Assembly (NCBI GenBank): GCA_030043395.1
Contig: JASHXW010000498.1
Location: 1 to 6,953 of the forward strand
DNA length: 6,953 nt
Reading direction: 5' to 3'
Source of the DNA: Streptosporangiaceae bacterium
GTDB lineage: Bacteria > Actinomycetota > Actinomycetes > Streptosporangiales > Streptosporangiaceae
Each line of letters starts with the position of its first letter. The stretch's first letter is position 1. A program made the translations under genes and the position numbers. Below the pieces are notes generated by a model that saw nothing but the letters and a program-made list of their open reading frames with translations, made no database searches and was not told the DNA's origin. Below, piece after piece: positions 1 to 5,646 of this stretch.

Positions 1-1088
1 GCCCCCTGTGCCACGGCTGCCGCCTTGCGTCCCCGGCGCTCCTGCCGGGCCGGTGCGAGGTAGCTCCTGAACCGTAGCGTCGCGCCGGTGACCACGACGG
101 CGCCGAGCACGGCCAGCAGCACGAACGGCTGCCAGAGCGCCCCGATCGGCTCGGCCCGCAGCATGACGCCCCTGGATATCTCGTTGAAGTAGGTCAGTGG
201 CAGCAGGTAGGAGATCCAGCGCACGCCTGCCGCTATCGAGGACAGCGGGAAGATCAGGCCGGACAGCAGCACCTGCGGCAGCAAGGTCATGAACGCGAGC
301 TGGATCGCCTGGCCCTGGTTCTGCGAGACGCTGGAGATCAGCACGCCCACGCCAAGCGTCACGAACAAGAACAGCAGAGCGCCGAGCGCGAACGTGGCGG
401 GCGAGCCGCGGAACGGGACCCCGAAGATCGCGACGCCGACGGCCAGCACGATCGCCAGGTCGACGGCGGCGACCAGGAAGTATGGCGCGACCTTGCCCAG
501 GTAGACGTCCCTGGGCCGCAGGGGCATCACCGCGAGCTGCTCAAGCGTCCCCGATTGCCTTTCGCGCACGACGCCGAGGCTGGTGATGATCGTGCCGACG
601 AAGACCAGGACTACGCCGCATAGCCCGGGGATCATGACGTCGGAGGTCTTCAGGCCCGGGTTGTACAAGATGGTCACCGTCGGCGCGAAGCCGGCTCCGG
701 CTGCGGCGGCCAGGCCCTTGCCGTGCCTGAGCTCCGCCAGATCCGTCAGCGCGGTCCGGGCGGCGAACAGCTGGCTGCCATCGATCAGCACCACCGGCCG
801 GGAGCCGCCAGTCACGACGGCCATCTCGGCGTTGCCGTCTCGAAGCTGGTCCTGCGCCCAGGACCGGCCCTGGCCGGGCGCGGACTGCGTGATGTCGAAC
901 GGCTTATGCAAGATTCCGGCCACGAGCCCGGCGTCTGGTCCCGACACGGCGACCGTGATCGTCTTGACGTCGAAGCTGGCGGCATAGCCGAACACGACCA
1001 GCAGCACGACCGGCATCACGATCATCATCGCGAGTGTCCGGCGGTCCCGCCGGAGCTGCCGGAACTCCTTGACGATCATGGCCCACAT
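1..1088 (-). CDS. ABC-2 type transporter permease (partial, runs off left edge)
   Basis: This is the membrane subunit of an ABC exporter, expected to sit in the cytoplasmic membrane and work with a separate ATPase that is not in the window. Translated from the reverse strand it is open for 362 codons and has no stop before the left edge. Hydrophobic segments lie near residues 19-37, 150-173, 203-224, 233-253, 263-285 and 320-339. A large soluble loop (about 39-149) separates the first two, the usual layout of the YhhJ/YbhR/DrrB-like ABC2_membrane family. RERQSGTLEQLAVMPLRPRD (174-193) is the cytoplasmic loop typical of these permeases. The basic tail near 345-355 suggests only a few residues are missing. 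I chose ATG 1088 because a G-rich Shine-Dalgarno-like stretch (1092-1099) precedes it; GTG 1100 and ATG 1079 are alternatives. The substrate cannot be deduced. A promoter and operator lie just upstream, so it is probably the first gene of its transcript. Confidence 0.9.
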   Translation of the reverse strand, partial: MWAMIVKEFRQLRRDRRTLAMMIVMPVVLLVVFGYAASFDVKTITVAVSGPDAGLVAGILHKPFDITQSAPGQGRSWAQDQLRDGNAEMAVVTGGSRPVVLIDGSQLFAARTALTDLAELRHGKGLAAAAGAGFAPTVTILYNPGLKTSDVMIPGLCGVVLVFVGTIITSLGVVRERQSGTLEQLAVMPLRPRDVYLGKVAPYFLVAAVDLAIVLAVGVAIFGVPFRGSPATFALGALLFLFVTLGVGVLISSVSQNQGQAIQLAFMTLLPQVLLSGLIFPLSSIAAGVRWISYLLPLTYFNEISRGVMLRAEPIGALWQPFVLLAVLGAVVVTGATLRFRSYLAPARQERRGRKAAAVAQG

Positions 1089-1114
1089 GAGCGCCCCCAC
1101 GGTGCGACGATGAA

Positions 1115-1130
1115 TTCAACAGTTGTTGAA
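1115..1130. promoter_or_regulatory. Candidate repressor operator TTCAAC-N4-GTTGAA
   Basis: This is a perfect 6-bp inverted repeat, TTCAAC and GTTGAA, separated by AGTT. A further GTTGAATT at 1141-1148 pairs with AATTCAAC at 1113-1120 as a perfect 8-bp outer repeat, so the half-site occurs three times. It overlaps the last base of the permease -10 box and its likely transcription start. That is the classic position for a TetR- or MarR-type repressor of an exporter. The regulator is not in the window, so the family is inferred. Confidence 0.6.
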
Positions 1131-1153
1131 CTCTACAAGCGTTGAATTAACGT
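1126..1153 (+). promoter_or_regulatory. Possible divergent promoter of the PHP phosphoesterase gene
   Basis: TTGAAC (1126-1131) and TAACGT (1148-1153) are separated by 16 bases and would start a transcript near 1160, about 29 bases before ATG 1189. The match to consensus is weak (4 of 6 and 3 of 6). If real, its -35 lies inside the operator half-site, so one repressor could control both divergent genes. Confidence 0.3.
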
Positions 1154-1159
1154 CGTCAA
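1130..1159 (-). promoter_or_regulatory. Promoter of the ABC permease gene
   Basis: Read on the minus strand, the -35 box is TTGACG (1159-1154) and the -10 box is TAGAGT (1135-1130), separated by 18 bases. They match the housekeeping sigma consensus at 5 of 6 and 4 of 6 positions. The predicted transcript starts near 1123, about 35 bases before ATG 1088. The inverted repeat at 1115-1130 covers the start point. Confidence 0.55.
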
Positions 1160-1188
1160 GCGCGCTCGCCATCGGGTACACAGGGACC

Positions 1189-2433
1189 ATGGCGCAGACT
1201 CGGCATGCCGGGCAGTGGACCATCGAGGACCAGTGCGAGTCCGCCTGGCATTACCTGCCGTTCGACGTTCCAGCGGGCGCCGAGGCGCTGACGGTCGAGC
1301 TCGATTACGACTCGTCCGCGGCGGTGCTGGACCTGGGATGTTTCGGTCCGGACGGCTTTCGCGGCTGGTCGGGCGGTGCGCGAGAGAGCTTTGTTATCGC
1401 TGAGAAGACAGCCACCCCTGGATACCTGCCTGGCCCTCTGGAGCCAGGCACCTGGCACGCGGTACTTGGCCTGCACCGGATACCGCTCGACGGGGTGCGC
1501 TACCAGGTGCATGCGGAGGTCTCCGCTGCGCCCAGCGAGATCGCCGCAGCGGCGCGAGCCGAGCCGGTGCGATCAGTCCACGACCGTCCGGCACAGCGCG
1601 GCCTGCCGTGCAAGGCAGGGCTGCGCTGGCTGGCCGGCGACCTGCATGCGCATACCGTGCACTCCGATGGCGCGATGACGGTGCCTGAGCTGGCCAGGTT
1701 CGCCGCCGGACGGGGCCTGGACTTCCTCGCGGTGACCGACCACAACACGGTCAGCCATCATGCTGAGCTGCCCGCCGCATCGGCGGCGCACGGGATCACG
1801 CTGCTGGCCGGCCAGGAGCTGACCATCGAGCAAGGCCACGCGAACGCGCTCGGCGAGCTGCCGTGGATCGATTTCCGCGAGCCGCCCGACGCGTGGCTGA
1901 CCGCCACCGAGCTTGGCGGCGGGCTGCTGTCGGTCAATCACCCCTACGGCGGCCACGTGAGCTGGACAGCGCCGATGAGCCGGCGGCCGCCGCTGCTCGA
2001 GGTCTGGCACTGGAGCTGGATCGACCTGCACTGGACGACGCCGCTGGCCTGGTGGCTCGCCTGGCATCCGGGCGCCATCGCCGTGGGCGGCAGCGACTGG
2101 CACCGGCCAGGCTCCGACGCGCCGCCCGGCTCGCCGACCACCTGGGTGCGGTGCCAGGCCGAGCAGGCCGGGGACGGGCGCTGGCACGCCGACCCCGCGG
2201 CGATCATGGCCGGGCTGGCCGCCGGGGACGTCGCGGTATCGGCAGGCGGGACGGGCCCGGTGCTGTTGCGCGTCGACGGCGAGCTAGTCGCATGCGACGC
2301 CGACGGCATGATCGTCGTCGGGCCGGCCGGGCCGCGGGCACGCGTACGCGGCGACATCGCGACCTTTCCCGATTGGGAAGGTCATCACCGGCTAGTCGAT
2401 CCCAGCGGCGCGACGCAGGCGCTGGTCGGCTGA
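1189..2433 (+). CDS. CehA/McbA-family PHP-domain metal-dependent hydrolase
   Basis: A 414-residue predicted metal-dependent phosphoesterase of the PHP superfamily. The metal-site motifs appear in order: GDLHAHTVHSDG (150-161), VTDHN (182-186), GQELT (208-212), NHP (250-252) and GGSDWH (300-305). Likely ligands are H153, H155, D160, D184, H185, E210, H251, D303 and H305, so the active site looks complete. Residues 1 to about 115 look like a beta-rich accessory domain, which is common in CehA-type proteins. No signal peptide is visible, so it is probably cytoplasmic. The substrate is unknown: family members include carbaryl hydrolase CehA as well as enzymes of nucleotide and phosphoester turnover. 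I chose ATG 1189, preceded by CAGGG; the frame stays open upstream to TTG 1123, but that would run through the promoter and operator. It is divergent from the exporter permease and convergent with the secreted-protein gene. Confidence 0.85.
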   Translation: MAQTRHAGQWTIEDQCESAWHYLPFDVPAGAEALTVELDYDSSAAVLDLGCFGPDGFRGWSGGARESFVIAEKTATPGYLPGPLEPGTWHAVLGLHRIPLDGVRYQVHAEVSAAPSEIAAAARAEPVRSVHDRPAQRGLPCKAGLRWLAGDLHAHTVHSDGAMTVPELARFAAGRGLDFLAVTDHNTVSHHAELPAASAAHGITLLAGQELTIEQGHANALGELPWIDFREPPDAWLTATELGGGLLSVNHPYGGHVSWTAPMSRRPPLLEVWHWSWIDLHWTTPLAWWLAWHPGAIAVGGSDWHRPGSDAPPGSPTTWVRCQAEQAGDGRWHADPAAIMAGLAAGDVAVSAGGTGPVLLRVDGELVACDADGMIVVGPAGPRARVRGDIATFPDWEGHHRLVDPSGATQALVG

Positions 2434-2457
2434 CGACGCGTTGCCCCGGGTCAGCCG
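2427..2457. terminator. Inverted repeat containing both convergent stop codons, possible bidirectional terminator
   Basis: CGGCTGA (2427-2433) and TCAGCCG (2451-2457) form perfect 7-bp arms around 17 bases. The TGA of the PHP gene is the end of the left arm, and the TGA of the secreted-protein gene, read on the minus strand, is the end of the right arm. The RNA from either strand could form the hairpin. There is no T-rich tract, so it is not a canonical intrinsic terminator, but actinobacterial terminators often lack one. Confidence 0.4.
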
Positions 2458-3749
2458 CTAGCCGAGCCGTCCCTGATCACCCGGTGGGAGAACTCGCACT
2501 GGCCGCCACCGCTGTCATCTGACCAGATCGACTGCATCGCGAACGTGCCGGTCGTCAGCGTCAGGTCGTTGGTGCCGCCTGGGCCAGGCGGGTTCCAGGC
2601 GCACAGGTCGGCGACCTCGAAGCCGATCAGCGTGTTCGTCCAGCCCGACGCCGGGTACTGGTCGGTGATCGTCTCGGCGTACTCATGGCCCTCGACGATC
2701 GACACCCCGTCGTCCAGCCCGGCCGCGCCGCCGTTCACGAAATTCTCGCCGCAGGACAGGCCGAGGTCGGTGACGTAGGGCATGTTGGTGAAGGCGACGT
2801 CGAGGCTGGAGCTGACCGGGCCGGCCGGCAGGTTCGGGTCGGCGGTGTCGTCGTGCCAGGCGCAGAACTCGCCGTATGGCGTGTTGAAGCCGTCCGGGTG
2901 GGTGCCGGTTGGCGACAAGATCACGTACTGGGCGTTGCGGTTCGATGCGGTCGTGTCGTTGCCGAAGTGATGAGCGGCCGCGATCGCCTCGGACCCGAGC
3001 TGGTTGCCGGTCGCGTTCTCCGGCTCGGCCTTGCTCTCGTCCACCCAGACGCCTGCCAGCGCGCCGCCAGTCGGGTACGCCACGTGCAAGGCGTCCGCCG
3101 GGCAGGACTCGGCGTTGACCTTCACTCCGTCGCAGTACTGCGTCATCACGCCCGACCAGGTCTCACCGCCGGTGCCCAGGCCCTTGAACAGCTCCTGCAG
3201 GACGGGCGCCTCGCCACTGGGGTCACCGGAAAGGACGACATCGCCGGCCTCGTTCACCGACGCGGTGCCCCACTGCGAGCCCCAGAAGACCAGGTAGACC
3301 TTCTCGTGCCCGCGGGTCACGCCATAGCGGTGCACGCCGCCGCCGTAGCTCACGTTCAGCGGGTTGCGCTGTTTCCTGGCCGAGGCTGCAAGGGTTGCGG
3401 CGAAATGTGCCGCGTGCGCGCTCCCCCAGCTCTTCATCTGGCCGAGCCTGCCGATCGTCGGGACGACGCCGTGGCGGTAGGGATGGCCGTTGGCCGGGGA
3501 GTACGGATTGGACTCGGCGAAAGTCGCCGCGAGGGCAGCCGGGTCCATGCGCGAATGCCGGACACTGGCCGGGTGCACTGCGCCGGCCGGGTGCACCGCA
3601 ATGGCCGGGTGCACCGCAATGGCCGGGCTCGCTGCACCCACATCCCGCGCGGCAGCCACTCCGGCGGCACCCGCCGCTGCCAAGGCCACAGCGGCTCCGG
3701 CCGTGCCAGCACGAATGGCCCACGCTGGAGCGCTCGTGAGCGACCTCAT
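2451..3749 (-). CDS. Secreted protein with GHEYAE motif, possible metallopeptidase-like
   Basis: A 432-residue exported protein of unproven function. The N-terminus has basic residues followed by an Ala-rich hydrophobic stretch (about 14-34), a Sec-type signal peptide likely cleaved near residue 34. Residues 43-66 are tandem AIAVHP-like hexapeptides. The folded part begins near residue 132 with SYGGGVHRYG and VYLVFWGSQWG (151-161). VEGHEYAETITD (352-363) is followed by GFEVADLCAW (376-385). The H355-E356-x-x-E359 pattern, with later E378 and D381, resembles a metal site, but the standard HExxH zinc motif is absent. Six cysteines (206, 216, 296, 333, 383, 418) suit an extracellular disulfide-bonded protein. 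From memory it resembles uncharacterised secreted proteins of actinobacteria and acidobacteria, and perhaps distantly the plant EXORDIUM/Phi-1 family. ATG 3749 is fixed by a GGAGGA Shine-Dalgarno (3761-3756) six bases upstream. Gene confidence is high; function confidence is low. Confidence 0.85.
   Translation of the reverse strand: MRSLTSAPAWAIRAGTAGAAVALAAAGAAGVAAARDVGAASPAIAVHPAIAVHPAGAVHPASVRHSRMDPAALAATFAESNPYSPANGHPYRHGVVPTIGRLGQMKSWGSAHAAHFAATLAASARKQRNPLNVSYGGGVHRYGVTRGHEKVYLVFWGSQWGTASVNEAGDVVLSGDPSGEAPVLQELFKGLGTGGETWSGVMTQYCDGVKVNAESCPADALHVAYPTGGALAGVWVDESKAEPENATGNQLGSEAIAAAHHFGNDTTASNRNAQYVILSPTGTHPDGFNTPYGEFCAWHDDTADPNLPAGPVSSSLDVAFTNMPYVTDLGLSCGENFVNGGAAGLDDGVSIVEGHEYAETITDQYPASGWTNTLIGFEVADLCAWNPPGPGGTNDLTLTTGTFAMQSIWSDDSGGGQCEFSHRVIRDGSASG
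3552..3623 (-). repeat. 18-bp tandem repeat encoding AIAVHP hexapeptides
   Basis: Four consecutive 18-bp units lie in the secreted-protein gene. Units 3606-3623 and 3588-3605 are identical, 3570-3587 differs at three positions, and 3552-3569 is degenerate. They encode AIAVHP, AIAVHP, AGAVHP and ASVRHS just after the signal peptide. They probably form a flexible linker, and the copy number could change by replication slippage. Confidence 0.85.
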
Positions 3750-3802
3750 CGGCTTTCCTCCACTGCGCTCAGTCGGTGGTGGCTCGTGCTAACTCGTGGC
3801 GA

Positions 3803-3826
3803 ATCTAGCATCTTCGCCGCCTAGAT
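3803..3826. promoter_or_regulatory. Inverted repeat ATCTAG-N12-CTAGAT upstream of the secreted-protein gene
   Basis: Perfect 6-bp arms (3803-3808 and 3821-3826) flank 12 bases in the divergent intergenic region. On the minus strand TAGATT (3807-3802) resembles a -10 box without a good -35. The arm spacing suits a dimeric regulator, but no regulator is identified. Confidence 0.3.
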
Positions 3827-3830
3827 CGCG

Positions 3831-3848
3831 CTGATAACCGTTAGTCAG
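3831..3848. promoter_or_regulatory. Imperfect palindrome CTGATAACCGTTAGTCAG, possible operator
   Basis: TAAC-C-GTTA is flanked by CTGA and TCAG with a one-base offset. It sits in an AT-richer stretch midway between the divergent secreted-protein and oxidoreductase genes. CTGATA (3831-3836) and TATTAG (3854-3859), 17 bases apart, could be a weak plus-strand promoter for the oxidoreductase. The promoter match is poor. Confidence 0.25.
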
Positions 3849-3881
3849 GGATGTATTAGGAAAGCGGCTAATTTTCTATGA

Positions 3882-3908
3882 CGGGTCAGCCACTTGCCTT
3901 CTGACCCG
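3882..3908. other. 8-bp-stem inverted repeat upstream of the oxidoreductase gene
   Basis: CGGGTCAG (3882-3889) and CTGACCCG (3901-3908) are perfect complements around an 11-base loop, about 50 bases before the start codon. It could be a leader hairpin, an operator, or chance. A smaller hairpin, TGCGG-ACAA-CCGCA (3930-3943), follows just before the ribosome binding site. Confidence 0.4.
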
Positions 3909-3958
3909 GCCGAATGTGATATGCCTCCTTGCGGACAACCGCAGGCGGGAGGAGCCCG

Positions 3959-4921
3959 ATGTCAGACACGTCACGCTGGGGAATCACCCTGCCGCTGCAG
4001 GGGTACTCGCTGACCGAGCAGCGCCAGATCATCAGCGAGCTTCCCGACCTCGGCTATACCGACGCGTGGTCCGCGGAGCTGAACGGCGTGGACGCTTTCA
4101 CGCCGCTGGTGCTGGCCTCGCAGTGGGCCAGTCAGCTCCGGCTCGGCACCGCGATTGCCCCGGTCTACACCAGGGGGCCCGGTTTGCTCGCGATGATGGC
4201 TGCGACGCTGGCCGATCTCGCTCCTGGCCGCTTTGTGATGGGAGTCGGAACCTCGACTCCGGTCGTGGTCAAGCAATGGAACGCGATCCCATTCGAGGCG
4301 CCGTTCCAGCGCTCTCGCGACACGCTGCGGTTCCTGCGCGCCGCCCTGTCGGGCGAGAAGGTCACCGAGCAGTACGAGACGTTCGCTGTCAGCGGCTTCC
4401 GGCTGGACCGGCCGCCCGCCGTCCCGCCCGCGCTTGCGCTCGCTGCACTGCGCCCGCAGATGCTCAGGCTGGCCGCGACGGAGGCTGACGCCGCGATCAC
4501 GAACTGGCTCTCCCCTGCCGACGTGCCCATGGTCCGCGAGGTGACCGGCCAGGACTGCGAGCTGGTCGCCAGGATCTTCGTCTGCCCAACTAACGATGCA
4601 CAGGCAGCACGGACGATCGGACGCCGGGTGCTGACGGCCTACCTGACCGTCCCCGCTTATGCGGCGTTCCACGAGTGGCTGGGCCGGGGCGACCTGATCC
4701 GGCCCATGCAGGAGGCATGGACAGCCGGGGACAGGCGCGGCGCGAGCGCCGCGATCCCCGACCAAGTCGTCGATGACCTGGTCATCCACGGCGACCCGGC
4801 TGCCTGCCGGGAGCGCGTCGCGGAGTATGTGCAAGCGGGCCTGGACACCCCGGCCATCATGATCATCCCCGCGCCTGGCGTCGAAGTCACTGAGGCTGTC
4901 CGCCAGCTCGCCCCAGCCTGA
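3959..4921 (+). CDS. Luciferase-like (LLM-class) oxidoreductase, probably F420-dependent
   Basis: A 320-residue TIM-barrel flavin or F420 oxidoreductase of the bacterial luciferase-like superfamily, predicted cytoplasmic. The evidence is the barrel start WGITLPLQGYS (7-17), GYTDAWSAEL (32-41), the RLGTAIAPVYTRGP segment (61-74), LADLAPGRFVMGVGTST (84-100) that contributes to cofactor binding, and the C-terminal HGDPAACRERVAEYVQAGLD (277-296) typical of this class. The length fits the family. It is reminiscent of the Rv3093c-type subgroup, but I cannot distinguish F420 from FMN by eye, and the substrate is unknown. ATG 3959 is supported by the strong Shine-Dalgarno GGGAGGAG (3947-3954) four bases upstream; an upstream in-frame start at 3929 would bury this site. 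It is divergent from the secreted-protein gene and followed by a 150-base gap, so it is probably monocistronic. Confidence 0.9.
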   Translation: MSDTSRWGITLPLQGYSLTEQRQIISELPDLGYTDAWSAELNGVDAFTPLVLASQWASQLRLGTAIAPVYTRGPGLLAMMAATLADLAPGRFVMGVGTSTPVVVKQWNAIPFEAPFQRSRDTLRFLRAALSGEKVTEQYETFAVSGFRLDRPPAVPPALALAALRPQMLRLAATEADAAITNWLSPADVPMVREVTGQDCELVARIFVCPTNDAQAARTIGRRVLTAYLTVPAYAAFHEWLGRGDLIRPMQEAWTAGDRRGASAAIPDQVVDDLVIHGDPAACRERVAEYVQAGLDTPAIMIIPAPGVEVTEAVRQLAPA

Positions 4922-5001
4922 GCCACTACCTGACCCGTCCGGCGCGGGCCCATCCTCTGTCCCTTTCCTGACTCTTCCGCTGGCCGTTGCTGCATGCCGC
5001 A

Positions 5002-5013
5002 CTTGCGCGCAAG
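5002..5013. repeat. 12-bp perfect palindrome CTTGCGCGCAAG
   Basis: A perfect palindrome in the 150-base gap between the oxidoreductase and the small exported protein, about 60 bases upstream of the latter's start. It is a possible regulator site. The rest of the gap (4922-5071) shows no clear terminator. Confidence 0.35.
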
Positions 5014-5017
5014 CCGG

Positions 5018-5044
5018 TTGCTCGTAATACGCTTTTCGTACGAT
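5018..5044 (+). promoter_or_regulatory. Weak promoter candidate for the small exported protein
   Basis: TACGAT (5039-5044) is a reasonable -10 box, 27 bases before GTG 5072. The nearest -35-like hexamer, TTGCTC (5018-5023), is only 15 bases away, which is short. Two CGTA/TACG palindromes (5023-5031 and 5037-5042) overlap it. Confidence 0.3.
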
Positions 5045-5071
5045 CCACGAGCTTGTGCGCGGGGGGCCAGT

Positions 5072-5494
5072 GTGAAGAAGATCATTATCGCCGCGGCGAC
5101 GGCCATCGTCGCGCTCACCGGATGCGCCGGAACCGCGGCAGCCGCACCCGCTAGCCGGACCCCGGTCATGTACTCAGGGATGGCCACTCCGTGGACCAAC
5201 CCGGCCAGGCGGCCGCATAGCTTCGTCCTCGGCGCCGACTTCGAGGTCGTGAAGACGAACTGGTCACGCTGGACGAACACGAGCGCGTTCGGGCACGGTC
5301 ACCTGATCGCCTGCGCTGGAGCGGCGGGGCCATGCGTGAAGTTCGTCGCTGGCATCACGTTGACGGTGGTCAAGACTCATGACGGCACCAAGTACTTCGC
5401 GTCGATGAAACTCACCGGCAAGCACCACAAGACCCAGCACCTCGAGATGCACGATGGCGCGTGGCTGCTGACCACGGGCGGCTACGGCTCGTAG
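5072..5494 (+). CDS. Small exported protein, possible lipoprotein
   Basis: A 140-residue protein that I do not recognise. The N-terminus is a signal peptide: Lys-Lys, then a hydrophobic run IIIAAATAIVAL (4-15), then LTGC (15-18), which fits the lipobox consensus with C18 as the lipidated cysteine. Alternatively, type I signal peptidase could cut in the AAAAP stretch (22-26), giving a fully secreted protein. The mature part has two cysteines (81 and 88), which could form a disulfide, and two VVKT strands (59-62 and 99-102). It is rich in Thr, Lys and His, and looks like a small beta-rich domain with no catalytic motif. GTG 5072 was chosen because GGGGGG (5061-5066) lies five bases upstream and the signal peptide begins there. 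The frame is open further upstream to 4994, but that extension would spoil the signal peptide. Confidence 0.75.
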   Translation: MKKIIIAAATAIVALTGCAGTAAAAPASRTPVMYSGMATPWTNPARRPHSFVLGADFEVVKTNWSRWTNTSAFGHGHLIACAGAAGPCVKFVAGITLTVVKTHDGTKYFASMKLTGKHHKTQHLEMHDGAWLLTTGGYGS

Positions 5495-5531
5495 CACGTG
5501 CCCGGACTCCTTCCCGTGGCCTGCCCAGGAA

Positions 5532-5600
5532 CGCAGACCAGGGCGGCCTTTAGGCTGGCTGCAGACTGTGCACGTTGCAGACTGTGCCGGTTGGTCTGCG
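5532..5600. repeat. Two 16-bp direct repeats enclosed by a 9-bp inverted repeat
   Basis: The tandem units at 5561-5576 and 5577-5592 match at 14 of 16 positions and share GCAGACTGTGC. The flanking CGCAGACCA (5532-5540) and TGGTCTGCG (5592-5600) are perfect complements, so GCAGAC occurs three times forward and once inverted. The cluster fills much of the non-coding stretch 5495-5646 upstream of the DUF1992 gene. It could be a regulator array or a leader structure. Confidence 0.6.
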
Positions 5601-5646
5601 CGTGCGGGCCGGGCCGGCGGAAGGGCCCAGCGTTGAGAGCATCGCG

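Noticed and set aside
583..987. Plus-strand frames across the left 1.1 kb
   Set aside because: The reverse strand encodes a continuous ABC-2 permease with six hydrophobic segments. The plus frames are short and compositionally biased.
1123..1188. Upstream TTG start for the PHP gene
   Set aside because: It would begin inside the operator and core promoter and lacks a ribosome binding site. ATG 1189 is better placed.
1573..2187. 204-codon minus-strand frame within the PHP gene
   Set aside because: It is opposite the PHP metal-site motifs and is Arg/Pro-rich without a domain, so it is a shadow of the real gene.
2685..3824. 379-codon plus-strand frame opposite the secreted-protein gene
   Set aside because: It has no recognisable motifs. 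The minus frame has a signal peptide, a conserved motif and a perfectly placed Shine-Dalgarno.
3971..5002. Long open frame (343 codons) on the minus strand opposite the oxidoreductase
   Set aside because: Its translation is low-complexity Arg/Gly/Ala-rich with no domain. Such antisense frames are common in GC-rich DNA, and the plus-strand frame has clear family motifs and a strong ribosome binding site.
5561..5592. Possible CRISPR array
   Set aside because: There are only two adjacent 16-bp units with no spacers and no cas gene.
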